Of a stretch of DNA of 64,000 nucleotides, positions 33,071 through 44,200 are shown piece after piece. Each line of letters starts with the position of its first letter. Position 1 is the first letter of the stretch. This DNA comes from a virus, in the IMG/VR virus record IMGVR_UViG_3300034101_004323, positions 1 to 64,000 of that record, one strand, 5' to 3'. The notes under the pieces were generated by a model that saw only the letters and a list, made by a program, of their open reading frames with translations, did no database searches and was not told where the DNA came from. The position numbers and the translations under genes were made by a program.

Positions 33071-33495
33071 GTAAAAATATTAATATAGTTCTACAGAATA
33101 TGAACGTCGATCTGGTTGGTTTTGAAAATGTTGTTATTGATCAAATAGCTTCGGTATATAGTTTTTCTTGTGATATTATCAATTGTTCTATTGCTAGTTT
33201 TTTTGAACATTCAAAATTTTGGATGATCATGGAAATTTTAATAGATAAATTAAAACCGGGTGGACAACTAGCAATATCAATATACGACACTCAAAGAATT
33301 GCTGCTCTATATACAAATAACCAAATTCAAAGTTCAGATTATCTAGGACTAATGAAAAATATTAATAATTGTATATCTCTATCTGATTTTATGGAATTTT
33401 CATCAAATAAAAAAGATATAGTAATAGCAGATATCAAGAAAGATCAATTAATAACCAATATTACAATTATCAAGAATCAAATAACAAATGGCTAA
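33067..33495 (+). CDS. Partial methyltransferase-like protein
   Basis: This 142-aa protein resembles the C-terminal half of a class I methyltransferase: DIINCSIASFFEHSKFWMIMEILIDKLKPGGQLAISIYD (the ‘vl.pgG.l.i’ strand and preceding helix). The N-terminal SAM-binding glycine motif is missing, so it would not be active alone unless it complements another chain. It might be a remnant or a partner of another island protein. Overlaps by four and eight bases with its neighbours. Confidence 0.5.
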   Translation: MSKNINIVLQNMNVDLVGFENVVIDQIASVYSFSCDIINCSIASFFEHSKFWMIMEILIDKLKPGGQLAISIYDTQRIAALYTNNQIQSSDYLGLMKNINNCISLSDFMEFSSNKKDIVIADIKKDQLITNITIIKNQITNG

Positions 33496-34240
33496 TACAT
33501 ATTGCAAGGGTTGCGCATTCTCTAAGACTAATATAGCGATAGAAGAAGCTTGTGAATTTGATATTCCATATCATGTAAAAGATATAAAAAATATCTTAAT
33601 TAAAGATGATTCTTACTATATAGAGAATTATAAGTGTAAATATGCTTTTTCAAATCAGATATTAATAGAGAATAATATTAATAAAAATGATATAAAAGAA
33701 AAGCTTGTATTGGGATCTCATATAGCATATTATCTAATCATTAATGCTAGGCATTTATCTAAAATAGAGGATTTTATATATATAGCTGAACAAATCAACT
33801 CAATGGATATTCAGCCAAAATTAGTATCAATACTTATTGATATAAATAATACCAACAATAAAACTATTTTTGAGACACTGCATAATAATATAAAAAAAGA
33901 TATAAGATGGAAGTTACATGCTTTTTTAAATGACGTATCTTTTAACGAAGCAGCAAATATTGCGGCAGAAACAAATATACAAACCAGCGAATCAGCGCTT
34001 TTATATTTTTGGGATAGTTCTGTTTCTGATTTTAGTATAACAAATAATAGAATTAATCATATATTTTTTGTTAGAAATATTCAACAAAATAACATATTTG
34101 GATTCAGATCATCAGAATTTGATGGAATGTGCTTACCGATATCATTATATAAATCTATCATTACTCTAGTAGATAGAGACATATTAAAAGCTTTATCTTC
34201 TATAACCGATTTTTCATTAGAGACATATGAACAAGAATAA
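33488..34240 (+). CDS. Cys-rich, possibly GT-A-like protein of the glycan island
   Basis: This 250-aa protein starts YCKGCAFSKTN, with further cysteines at EACEFD and YKCKYAF, so a zinc site near the N terminus is likely. A central alpha/beta region follows with AYYLIINARHLSK, DIQPKLVSILIDINN and IRWKLHAFLNDVSFNEAAN, reminiscent of GT-A-type transferases, and ends with ISLYKSIITLVDRDIL. The catalytic DxD is not obvious. The assignment to sugar transfer is by context only. It overlaps the following gene by 14 bases. Confidence 0.45.
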   Translation: MANTYCKGCAFSKTNIAIEEACEFDIPYHVKDIKNILIKDDSYYIENYKCKYAFSNQILIENNINKNDIKEKLVLGSHIAYYLIINARHLSKIEDFIYIAEQINSMDIQPKLVSILIDINNTNNKTIFETLHNNIKKDIRWKLHAFLNDVSFNEAANIAAETNIQTSESALLYFWDSSVSDFSITNNRINHIFFVRNIQQNNIFGFRSSEFDGMCLPISLYKSIITLVDRDILKALSSITDFSLETYEQE

Positions 34241-34937
34241 GCAACCATTATCTGCTATAATTTTAGCATCAGAAATAACAAAAGGAATGAAATCTATTGG
34301 ATCAAAAGCTCTATTGCCGATATCTGGATCAATAACAATAATAGATTATCAGATACAGTCTTTAAAGAGATTCTATAGTCCAATAGACATATACATATGT
34401 ACTGGATTTGATCATGATAAAATTGTAAAAAAAACACAGAAGTATAAAGATATAAAATATATCTATAATAAAAATTATATTAAACACAATCAAATGGATT
34501 CTTTACTTTTGTGTTTGGATAGATATAAACTCAATCATGCATTAATAATCAATAATGGAGTATTAATTTCTGAAAAAATTCATTTAGACACTAATACAGA
34601 AATTTTTACTATAAACTCTCCTAAAAAAACAGACTTTAGTATTGGATGCAATATTTCAAATTTATACACAAACTATCTGTTTTATGATCTGCCTCATAAA
34701 TGGGTAGAATGTGTTTTTATAAATAATGATGCTATACAAGCTTTATTGGAGTATTCAAAAATTAAGGATATTTCTAAATTATTTTTATTTGAAGGATTAA
34801 ACATTTTATCTGAAAATATTCATCCTTTGAAAACCAAAGAAATACATAAGACAGCCGCTATAAAAATTAATACGATCAAAGACTTATCGAAAGCTAAAAA
34901 ATATTATGAAAAATATATTTGTTCAAAACACGTATAA
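34227..34937 (+). CDS. Nucleotidyltransferase-like protein (NDP-sugar synthase type)
   Basis: This 236-aa protein begins LSAIILASEITKGMKSIGSKALLPISG, the shape of NTP_transferase enzymes (AiiLA.G.gkRm.p.t...pKpLlpi.G), although the usual GxGxR loop is altered. IDYQIQSLKRF, DIYICTGFDHDKI and YIKHNQMDSLLLCLDRY follow the usual order. Such enzymes make NDP-sugars from NTP and sugar-1-phosphate and would supply the transferases of this island. Because the signature loop is degenerate it may be a modified or inactive version. It overlaps the next gene by 32 bases. Confidence 0.6.
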   Translation: MNKNKQPLSAIILASEITKGMKSIGSKALLPISGSITIIDYQIQSLKRFYSPIDIYICTGFDHDKIVKKTQKYKDIKYIYNKNYIKHNQMDSLLLCLDRYKLNHALIINNGVLISEKIHLDTNTEIFTINSPKKTDFSIGCNISNLYTNYLFYDLPHKWVECVFINNDAIQALLEYSKIKDISKLFLFEGLNILSENIHPLKTKEIHKTAAIKINTIKDLSKAKKYYEKYICSKHV

Positions 34938-35616
34938 CAAACTAATAAATAATTTACATTATATTAATCTTCCAGATATCAAATTTTATTTTGATAATGT
35001 AAACAATAATTTATATAAATTATATTACAGTCTAAAATTATCTGATTGTATTTTTTCTTCATCTTCTATGAATGATGAAATCGTATCATTTATTAATGAT
35101 AATACTAATAATTCAAATATTAAAATTTATATTTATCATGATATGTATAATGAACATCTAATTAATATTATGCCTAAATGTTATCATATTATAGATGAGG
35201 ATAATTATACTAATAATGGAATTAAATTTCCTAAAAACATTATAAATACTGATATTTACAAGATTAATCCTAATATCGTTAAAAAAGATCGTATAGTTTT
35301 ATTCTTAGAAAAAGAAACAGACATATCAGACTCTGTAAAAAATAAACTATATCCAAATGAGACAAAAATATTAATGTTTAATAATGGTAATATTCCTCAT
35401 GACCAGAATATTGGATTTTTATCTGAAATAACCAGATCCGAAATTTTACAAGAATCTCGTTTCTTTGCTTGTAACAATAACTATTATGCAATAGAAGCGG
35501 GACTATGTGGATGTGAAATACTTGATATGAATAATCTCGATAACAATATAACAAAAAATTATGAATTTTCAAGCTATATAAACTATAATGAATATTTAGG
35601 AAAAATCTTAATATGA
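34906..35616 (+). CDS. Divergent GT-B-like protein with conserved donor-site end
   Basis: This 236-aa protein shows, in its C-terminal third, ESRFFACNNNYYAIEAGLCGCEILDM, which matches the EA.acG.pii donor-site helix of GT4 enzymes. The first half (CIFSSSSMNDEIVSFIN, KIYIYHDMYNEHL) is reduced relative to a full GT-B. It may be a minimal or partner transferase. Overlaps: 32 bases with the previous gene, four with the next. Confidence 0.5.
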   Translation: MKNIFVQNTYNKLINNLHYINLPDIKFYFDNVNNNLYKLYYSLKLSDCIFSSSSMNDEIVSFINDNTNNSNIKIYIYHDMYNEHLINIMPKCYHIIDEDNYTNNGIKFPKNIINTDIYKINPNIVKKDRIVLFLEKETDISDSVKNKLYPNETKILMFNNGNIPHDQNIGFLSEITRSEILQESRFFACNNNYYAIEAGLCGCEILDMNNLDNNITKNYEFSSYINYNEYLGKILI

Positions 35617-36077
35617 AACAGAATAAAGATCTCGGTTTTCTGATACCTGTATTAGATAATACTCAGTCATCAAATATTATATGCAATACAATATCACGTC
35701 TAATACAATCAAGACCAAAACAACAAATATGTATTTTCAATAGTTATTCTGAAAGAATTGACACAAAGAACATTCCTGTTACTCATATTAATCAGGCTAA
35801 ATTTTTTGATGGTAATTTAATAGTATTTGATTTACATTGTTTACAGCTATCTAATCTTTTTCCTCTTATACATGAAGTATATTATTATGCTCAAAACATT
35901 CCTTGGTCAAATGGTCAGAATCATTATGCTCAGTGGAAAGAGTTATTCGATAGGAAAAATTTAAAGATTATCTCTGCCAATAAACATATACATGATATAT
36001 ATAACATCGTATGGTCAAATTCAATAGGTATTTCGGAGACTTTTAACTATGAAACAGTCAACAAATTTATACTCTAA
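35613..36077 (+). CDS. N-terminal-half GT-B-like protein
   Basis: This 154-aa protein starts DLGFLIPVLDNTQSSNIICNTI and ends KIISANKHIHDIYNIVWSNSIGISETFN, including VYYYAQNIPWSN. This looks like the acceptor half of a glycosyltransferase without the donor half. Together with the previous gene, which has mostly the donor half, the two might be a split enzyme. That is inference. It overlaps the nuclease gene by 29 bases. Confidence 0.45.
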   Translation: MKQNKDLGFLIPVLDNTQSSNIICNTISRLIQSRPKQQICIFNSYSERIDTKNIPVTHINQAKFFDGNLIVFDLHCLQLSNLFPLIHEVYYYAQNIPWSNGQNHYAQWKELFDRKNLKIISANKHIHDIYNIVWSNSIGISETFNYETVNKFIL

Positions 36078-36855
36078 TTTAGATGATAATCAAAAATATA
36101 AAATATTACAAGAAATGTATGTTGAAAAAAAAATGAGTTTTGCAGATATTGCTCATGAGTATGATACTTACGCCAATAAAATTAGAAGAGACGCTGTATC
36201 TTTAAAAATAAAAATAAGAGATAAATCAGAAGCTCAAAAGAATGCCTTGGTAACAGGAAAACATAAACATCCGACTAAAGGAACTACAAGGTCGGAAGAC
36301 ACAAAAAATAAAATAGGAAAAGGAGTAATGGACTCATGGGACAATCTAACAGAGTCTGAAATTTCTGATAGAAGGAAAAAAGCAAAAGATAATTGGGAAA
36401 GTTTATCTCAGGACGAAAAGCAACAAATGCTTAAACTAGCAAACGCTGCTGTTAGAGAAACTAGTAAGGTTGGATCAAAACTAGAAAAATATATCCTATT
36501 AAATCTTATTAAAGATGGATATAAAGTAGAATTTCATAAAGAACAAACTTTACTAAATACAAAGTTGCAGATAGACCTATTTGTTCCTAGTATTGATACA
36601 GCCATTGAAATAGATGGGCCATCTCATTTTAGGCCAGTTTGGGGTGACGAAGCATTAAAAAGGAATATTTCTTATGATAACAAAAAAGAAGGACTAATTA
36701 TTGGAAAAGGATGGAAATTGGTAAGAATAAAACAAACTAAAGATTTTTCAAAAAGTAGAGCTAATTTTATCTATAAACAATTAATAGATACATTAGCCGA
36801 AATCAAATTAAATACAGGATCAGGCACAAACACTTTTAATATACAGGACACATGA
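36049..36855 (+). CDS. EDxHD-like PD-(D/E)XK nuclease with HTH and NUMOD3-like segment
   Basis: This is a 268-aa protein. Residues 15-60 are a helix-turn-helix (MSFADIAHEYDTYANKIRRDAV). Residues 74-110 resemble the NUMOD3 nuclease-associated DNA-binding motif (GTTRSEDTKNKIGKGV). The catalytic core follows: IDLFVPSIDTAIEIDGPSHFRPVWGDEAL, with Asp...Glu-Ile-Asp-Gly...His and KGWKLVRIKQ, as in the Vsr/EDxHD superfamily of phage homing endonucleases. It could be a homing nuclease or a resolvase. It stands just before the recombination-like genes. The start at ATG 36049 has a GGAGA about 8 bases upstream. Confidence 0.75.
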   Translation: MKQSTNLYSNLDDNQKYKILQEMYVEKKMSFADIAHEYDTYANKIRRDAVSLKIKIRDKSEAQKNALVTGKHKHPTKGTTRSEDTKNKIGKGVMDSWDNLTESEISDRRKKAKDNWESLSQDEKQQMLKLANAAVRETSKVGSKLEKYILLNLIKDGYKVEFHKEQTLLNTKLQIDLFVPSIDTAIEIDGPSHFRPVWGDEALKRNISYDNKKEGLIIGKGWKLVRIKQTKDFSKSRANFIYKQLIDTLAEIKLNTGSGTNTFNIQDT

Positions 36856-36858
36856 GCA

Positions 36859-37584
36859 ATGATGAGTAAAATTAAAAAAGACGCTGTAGAAGTCAAGCCA
36901 GAGGCCCAGGAAACGATTAAGATTCCATCTCACAACGACTTAGAATGGACGGACTATGTTCTTGGTTTATTGTCTGAAGACGAAAAAATTAAGGGTAATC
37001 CAACAACAGATGGTTTAAGAAGAATTTTTGAAATTGCCTTAAAATGCACAGTTATTCATTCTGATACAGATGTTGTTCAATCTCCTTCTCCAGATAATGA
37101 AAAACGAGCAACTGTTACACACAAATTAACATATGTTTTGAACGATAACAATCTTCCATCAGAACTATTAATTAGGTCAACAACAGGAGCAGCAGACGTT
37201 TATTGGGGAAATTGTGATAAAATCTATAGAAATCATCCAGTTGCTGTTGCGGAAACTAGGGCAGAAGGAAGGGCTCTTAGAAGAGCTTTGAAATTAAGAA
37301 AGGTAGTTGCTGCTGAAGAATTAACACAAGAGACAGAAGATCATCCTGATGCTAATTCGGTTAATAAAATTACCAATAATCAGATAAATTTTATTGACGT
37401 TATTGCTCAAAGGCTTAATATAAACATAAGCAAATTGTTGAAGCAGCAGTCTATTGATGTTAAAAATATCTATGGTCTTGCTCATCAAGATGCTGTTGAT
37501 ATAATCAGATTATTATCTAAATATCAGCAAACCGTTGGTGAAATACCAGAAGATATTATAGGCTACAATAACGAATGGAAATAA
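36859..37584 (+). CDS. Possible ssDNA annealing/recombination protein
   Basis: This 241-aa protein has the central signature AVAETRAEGRALRRALKLRKVVAAEE, a pattern (a.TRA..RALR...) that I associate with phage single-strand annealing and RPA/Rad52-like proteins. It is preceded by a domain with THKLTYVLNDNNLPSELLIRSTT. The C-terminal 70 residues (NQINFIDVIAQRLNINISKLL) look like a small helical domain. It may partner SSB and the RecA-like recombinase. There is no exact family match by eye. It starts MMSK; either ATG could be used. Confidence 0.5.
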   Translation: MMSKIKKDAVEVKPEAQETIKIPSHNDLEWTDYVLGLLSEDEKIKGNPTTDGLRRIFEIALKCTVIHSDTDVVQSPSPDNEKRATVTHKLTYVLNDNNLPSELLIRSTTGAADVYWGNCDKIYRNHPVAVAETRAEGRALRRALKLRKVVAAEELTQETEDHPDANSVNKITNNQINFIDVIAQRLNINISKLLKQQSIDVKNIYGLAHQDAVDIIRLLSKYQQTVGEIPEDIIGYNNEWK

Positions 37585-37587
37585 TTT

Positions 37588-37908
37588 ATGAAAGTATTTT
37601 ATAAGGCTAGTGATAAACTAACTTTTGAATTAGAGTCGGCGGGACAAAAAGAGCTTTTTAAAGATCTTGCTCTGATTCAAGAAATTTTTAGTGAAGAAAA
37701 ATGCGGAATGTGTGGAAGCACAAATTTAAGATTTGTGGTAAGAAATGTTGATGGCAATGATTACTACGAAATTAGATGTGCTGACTGTGGTGCCTTATTA
37801 ACATTTGGCCAACACAAAAAGGGTGGCACACTATTTCCAAAGAGAAAAGATGATGACGGTAATTGGCTAGCAAATAAAGGCTGGCATAAATACCAGAAAA
37901 AAGACTGA
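37588..37908 (+). CDS. Zinc-ribbon protein
   Basis: This 106-aa protein has CGMCGSTNLRFVVRNVD and, 22 residues after, IRCADCGALLTFGQHKKG, a classical two-knuckle zinc ribbon, followed by LFPKRKDDDGNWLANKGWHKY, an ending often found in phage proteins next to recombination genes. It probably binds nucleic acid. It is the last + strand gene: its stop directly abuts the end of the - strand gene (37909). Confidence 0.7.
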   Translation: MKVFYKASDKLTFELESAGQKELFKDLALIQEIFSEEKCGMCGSTNLRFVVRNVDGNDYYEIRCADCGALLTFGQHKKGGTLFPKRKDDDGNWLANKGWHKYQKKD

Positions 37909-38283
37909 TTACCATTTTGCTATTGGACAAGACTCGCTTTCACTAGCGAGCTTGTTCATATAGTTTCTATCTCTTGTAATATTACAACCACATTTTGTAC
38001 AGGTATTATTCTTTAAGAATTCGCAAGATAAGCATAAAGAATATCTCTGCTCAATTAATTCTAAAGAGCTATTTGGAATCATAGACTGAATAGCCGCAGG
38101 AATATCTTTTATATCTTTTTTTAATGGACTTCTACAAGGAAACAAAGGTGGTTCATTACCATCATTAAAAGAAACTTTGTTCCCGCATTTTGAACATTCA
38201 TAGATATTATCTATTTTTACAAAATTACAAAATATATCAGCCATATTATCAATTAAAATCATATGGTATCCAGTATCCTTCAT
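37909..38283 (-). CDS. Small protein with multiple cysteine pairs (zinc binding)
   Basis: This 124-aa protein has three Cys groups: ECSKCGNKVSF, LCLSCEFLKNNTCTKCGCNI and the final ESCPIAKW. The last part, ‘C..CEf....~C..CGC.i...~~~la...~CPi.kW’, is a small phage family often placed near structural genes. The first pair is an extra ribbon. It probably binds zinc, DNA or a structural protein. The start is uncertain: ATG 38283 overlaps the end of the 2394-aa gene by 35 bases, while ATGs at 38262 and 38244 reduce or remove the overlap. It is last in the - strand tail operon. Confidence 0.65.
   Translation of the reverse strand: MKDTGYHMILIDNMADIFCNFVKIDNIYECSKCGNKVSFNDGNEPPLFPCRSPLKKDIKDIPAAIQSMIPNSSLELIEQRYSLCLSCEFLKNNTCTKCGCNITRDRNYMNKLASESESCPIAKW
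37933..37950. terminator. Hairpin at the convergent gene junction, possible terminator
   Basis: CTCGCT (37933-37938) pairs with AGCGAG (37945-37950) across loop TTCACT, and AAG/CTT outside can extend the stem with one bulged A. It lies inside the 3' end of the - strand gene, 25-42 bases past the + strand stop. The following T-tract is weak (CTTGTTC), so termination is uncertain. Confidence 0.3.
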
Positions 38284-41200
38284 CTTTGGACTGAACTGTT
38301 TCTCTGCCTTGATATTCTAATCCATCCACACTACCAAAATAAGTTCTAAATAGCATTTCATTAAGCCAATAGTAATATGGACTATAAGGCTGTACATACT
38401 GCCCTGTTTTAGAGTCAATACATTTCCAAATCCTAAATGAACCATCTATTGGTCCACCAGGAGCAGGATATATACTCTTGCTTAATGCTCCAACATCATT
38501 TGGTTCGTACATATCAAATTGAGTATCTTTATTCCTTAATAGTCTTGGTATTCTTTTAAAATCAACATGTAGTTTTTCTATGTCATCTAAATTAAATATA
38601 TTATAGATTTTATTCTTAACATTTCCATCTGGCTCTACATCTGGTTGAGATGGTCCTATTGGACAGATATAACTATAGGTTGCTGTTATACCTTGTGCCC
38701 TCTCTGAGCCATGGAAATTTAGAAAGAACGTTCGTTCTACTACATAATTTATATCATTATTTTCTGGCCATTTTAAATTGGGATATTTTGCTTTTGTATC
38801 TTCTATTATTTTTTTTGATAGTTCGTAAGTTTGATCTGTCCCAATATTTCGAAGTGATTCATCGTCTCCAGAAATAATATCTGGAACAGTGGTATCTAAA
38901 CATACGCTATCAGCATTAAGACTCTTCATATCATTATACTGTAAACATACAAACTGAACCTTTTTTAATATTTTTATGGTTCTGTCTTTATCTATAGAAC
39001 ATCCTTGCTCAGGATCTATATTAATCCAGTATAAATTATTGTTTTCTTTTTCAGTAATAATTAATGATTCATCATCATTTTTGTTAATATTGATAGAGAT
39101 ATTAGGTATCGAACTCATGTTTTCGGATGGGGCTATATTATCAAGATAATATTGAATATTATTTTGTTCTGAATATAATATTTGTAAATCCTGAGCTGCT
39201 GCTTCTTTTTCTGATACTGGCTTATCAAAGTCTAAAAAATATTTTTTTGATAAATTTTTTGATTCTTTAATTTTATTCTTAATAAGATCATTTAATTTAT
39301 TAAGTCTATCTCTTAGATCAGATTTTTTAATTTTACTATCTTTATCTATTTTAATTATTTTTACAGGACTAATATCCTTGTCGAAAGATATGGTTCCTCT
39401 ATCAGATAATAAATCATTTTCGTTAAATAAAACATCAATTTCTGTCATGTACCCATAAGATTTATTTTCATAAACAGAATTGTCAATATTGGATAAGAAT
39501 GGATCAGCTAATACTTTTAAATTATTATCTGCATATAATTTATTATCATATTTATTTATATTATTATTCATATTATCTAATGTATAGATAAAAGCACATC
39601 CAGCAGTTGTGCCATTTGTTACTGGTTGAGTTTGATGAGCATAATATAATTCTGATGAAAATGAATTATAATCTATAGTAGAATTTTTATTATAATGAAT
39701 TCTATCAATCAATGGGATTATCTTACTATTAATATCTGGTTGAGATAACATATATCTGGTAGTAATATTAGAACCATATCCGTAGTTACTAACACCCCAA
39801 GCCGATTCTTTAATGTCCTGTGACGAATGAATATCGTGATCACTAGAATGATTATTTAATGACCAAAAATTTAATGGTAGTGTTGATTTTCCATCAATAC
39901 TTGTTTTATTATCTAAAATAAGAATTCTTTTACTTTTTTCTGGAGAAACAGATATAATATTCCCAGTTGGACTATCTCTAAAAATAACTATAGTTTTATA
40001 TGTACCAGAATCAAAAACATATCCAATATTTGTAATATAATTATTCTTAATATCATATGACATCAAAAAAATTTCATTTTCTAGATTTTTAAGTTCATCC
40101 TCATCGATTCCAAACTGGAGTTTCTTGAGTTCTTTTAGCTTATTAAATCTATCTTTTAATTTATCCATTTTTATATTGTCTATATCAGCTGGTTTTTTTT
40201 CTGTTAAGATAACAATATCATGATTATCTTGAAAAAAATAATAAGGCCTAAGCCCATCCATAACATACAATCTCTTCTCTGTAATAAGAGTATCAAAGTC
40301 ATTATCACTTTTAGATAAATTAAAAATATTATTATGTTTTATATATGAATCAGAATAAAATAAATCTTTAAAATTATTAATCGTTCTTTCACCACTAATT
40401 ATTCTAACTTGTTTTCTGTCCTTATTGCCAAATTCTTGATAAATATCTGATTGTTCTAGTTTTCCTCTTATGTTTTTAATATTTGTTTTAATTTTATTTA
40501 GTTTTGTTTCCTCGTCTTTTGTTAAGGTTGCTTTTGCAGATAATCTGGAATCCTCTTCCAACATGGAATCTGAATCGAATGGACTAACCCCAGTTTCTGT
40601 GTCATTCATATACAAAGACTTAATATAAGAATTATAAATAATCTTAATAAAATTATCTTCATTTATTAGATTAATTTTAAAAATAGATAAATCTCTTAAA
40701 TAACTATTATAATGTAGTTTATAAAATTGATGTTTATGTTTTTTCATAATAACAGAATTATTATATCTAAATATAGACGCTTCTGTTTTATAGAATAATT
40801 CGTTATCTTTTGATACGCTAAGAAGTATTTTATCTGATGATCCTACTGGATATTTGTCGTAATTAGGAACGTACCAAGCTCTATTAAAAATATCCTTTTG
40901 TCTTTCTTGTCTTAAAGAATGTAAATAGTTTGCTATTTGTCTAGTTTGTTCATTCATTGCCATTTCTACGCCTGGTAAAGCAGCTACAGCACCAAGAATA
41001 CTAGGTGGGAGCATTAATATCAGTGGAAATATTACAAACGGTAGAGGTTGAGAAAATTTTGGAACATTTAAACTTTCCTTTGAATACCTACAAAGTCTAC
41101 CATCTATAGTATATAGATTTGGGGCATTTATAACCGATGGAGGTAAAAGATGCAATTTGTCTGTTAGATCTGCAATAAAACTATATCCAGGAATAGATGG

Positions 41201-44200
41201 ATTATCATCTTCATATTTAATATTTCCTAAAGAATCACCAGGAATAAATCCATTACTATTATCTGTTCTGTGTATAATTAACTCCCAATTACATAGACTA
41301 TTTTCTACTAAATTTGATCTATTTTTAGTTACACAAGCATTATAGCCTATAAGCTCTTGTGTAGATAAAATCCTGTCATATGGCTCAAATGGATCGCTTT
41401 CATCAACAACTGCCACACACAACCTGAATGTTGTTTCAGAAGAATTTCCAGCTTTATTTACTGCCGACGGACTTTGGGAAAATATTGGCATACCAGCAAT
41501 TTTTTGAAATCTATGACTATTATTCAATAGTTTATTTTCTATCATAATTTTTTTATATGCGGATACCTGACCATCATCATATCCAGCTGCTGATAATGTA
41601 GGAGCTAAATCTATTGTATTATTAATTTTATCTGAAATATTATTATTTATATATAATGTAGAATCTATATTATTATTAGATGAATTATTAAATAAATCTA
41701 AAAGATCTGAAAATTTAATATTTATATTATATTCATAATTTTCAATATGATCTTGATTTAATAAGTATATTCTATAAGTAGAACTTCTTGGAATTTTTGG
41801 ATCACCACTAAAATTTTCTAATGTTTTGGAAGTATCTAAAGGAATATTATCATTCATATTCCATAATGATGATATATATTGTTTTATATGTTTGTTACTT
41901 TTTCCAAAACCATCATCCTCTTCTTCTGGTAGTAATCCAAAATCTCTATATTTATCATAATATGATCCTTTAAACCATGGATCTTTTGGCGGTGGAGATT
42001 TTCTTTCTCCTTCTCCTTCTTCAGATGACGGTGGATTTAATCGGTCTGCAGCCAATCCACAACTGTCTATTTCTAGCCAAACCACAAGATTTTTGGGATT
42101 CACATAATTTAAAAAATTAAGCTTAACCTCTATGTTAGATATGCTGCCTCCACCTTGTCTTCTCCATCTTAATCTTTTTGTAGATTCTCTATCTTTAAAA
42201 GGAATAAAAGATCCTGGTCTTGTGAATATATAAGAAGAAGAATAGTTTGATTCTTCTACAGTAATATCAGAGCAGTAGTTATCAGACGATACCGGGGCAT
42301 CATCTATTATTGGAAAATCTATCTTAAATTCATCATTATAATTTAACATCTTTAGATCTATATTTCCACCAACACTTCTATATCCATAATTATCTATATG
42401 GTCGCTAACTTCTCTTTGATCCACAATTTCTGGATTTTTATTCTCTTCTTCTCCAACAGGATCATAAGCTTCTGGATCAACGCTCAAAGTTATTGAACTC
42501 TTATATATTTTTGATTTTCCATCTTCAAAATCGTTCTTTAAATCATATAATCCTGGTCCTTTGAAAATTTGCACAGCTCTATTATATGGATCAAAATTAA
42601 CAACAGAAGATAAATTTTTGAATCTTAAATAGGCAGGACTATTAGAACCAATCCATCCATGAAACGGATGAAAACACCCTTTACTAAATTCTATAGAAGA
42701 ATTTAATGGTAATTCAGTATCATGACATAATTGAGTAACTTTACCATCTTTTTCATTTTTGGGACCGCTAAAAAAGTCATTTGATGCTGTAATTTCTGGT
42801 AAATATGAATTTACGGCAGGATGAAAAGGTATGTCTATTCCTAATTGAGATAATTGTTGTTTTGAAAATCCTCCATATGATTTAACAGCAAATCTTTTTG
42901 TTTTTAATCCATCAGGGGCGCTAATATTTACCATTTTATCATTATCCGAAGGATCCATAAAAATAAATCCTCCAGCATCTGATCCGCCATCCACAATAAA
43001 ACCTCTGTTATCTAAAATTCCTTCATATAAAGATTCACAGCCATTATATTCAGGACCAAATAAAGCCGCGTCAGCCGGATTGCTACTAAAAGGAGGAGCA
43101 TTTTTTGATTGGTCTGTTTCATGACTATTTAAATTTGTTAATATTATACGATTTAATTCAATTGTTGTATTATTACAATTATAATCGATGCTAAAATCTA
43201 CATTACCATGTACTATAGCTTTTTTTCCATCTTTATCAGATGTCATAGGCATAGAAAATTTATGATAATTATTACCTAATGGAATTACTGCCGGAGGTAA
43301 ACTATTTCCAGGCCCTGGCGGAGCATCAGGATTTGCTAATCCTTGAGGAACCTTAACAGAGCAGTCTGTGTAAGAAGGCCAAAAAACTCCCTGTTTACCG
43401 ATATAACATTCTCTAATATTTGGAACCATAATTGAAAGATTATTCTTTGCTTGTATATATTGAACAGAGGCTGGCCTTAGTCTTTCTTTTTGTTCTTTTC
43501 TGGAATATGAGACTATAACTTTTCCAGTGTCTATAATTTTTCCATTAGCATATATAGTTACGGTATCATATATTATACCAAATGACGTTCTAACTCTAAC
43601 TTCTAAAATATATTTTCCTGGGGATTTAATAAAAACAGTTGGTGATTCATCTGTGGAAGTTTCGTATCTTACTGATGGTTGTTTTGGGTCTAAGAATCTT
43701 AAACAGTCTGGACCAGATATTTTTCTCCATAGAACATCTGGTTGTTCTGACCCTATGATGCTTGTATCATATTTAGCATTATAGTCTATTGCGGCAGTTT
43801 CAAATGAGTATTCTATTTCTTTTAAGGATTCTACATCTTGATTTCCAAAATCTATATCAATATCTGGACCGGCAGTTACTGGAATCCTGACATTTTTAAA
43901 TTTTGATTTTTCTATATCCCAAAGAGGAATCATGAACGACTCATTCCTCTTTAGTTTGTTATTAAGCTTTAATTTCGTACTAGCGGCACTAAACTCTGTT
44001 GAAATTAAAAATGGTCCTGAAGAAATACTCATATTATTATATACTGTTGTATTTTGTAGACCTTTTGAACATCGACTAGTCATTTCTTGATTAATTTTAA
44101 CATGTGGGCCATTAACTAATCCTGGTTTATATTTAAGCTCACTCTCATTTTCTAATATAAGTTTAGATCCATATTTAAAGATTAATCTATTAAATAGATC

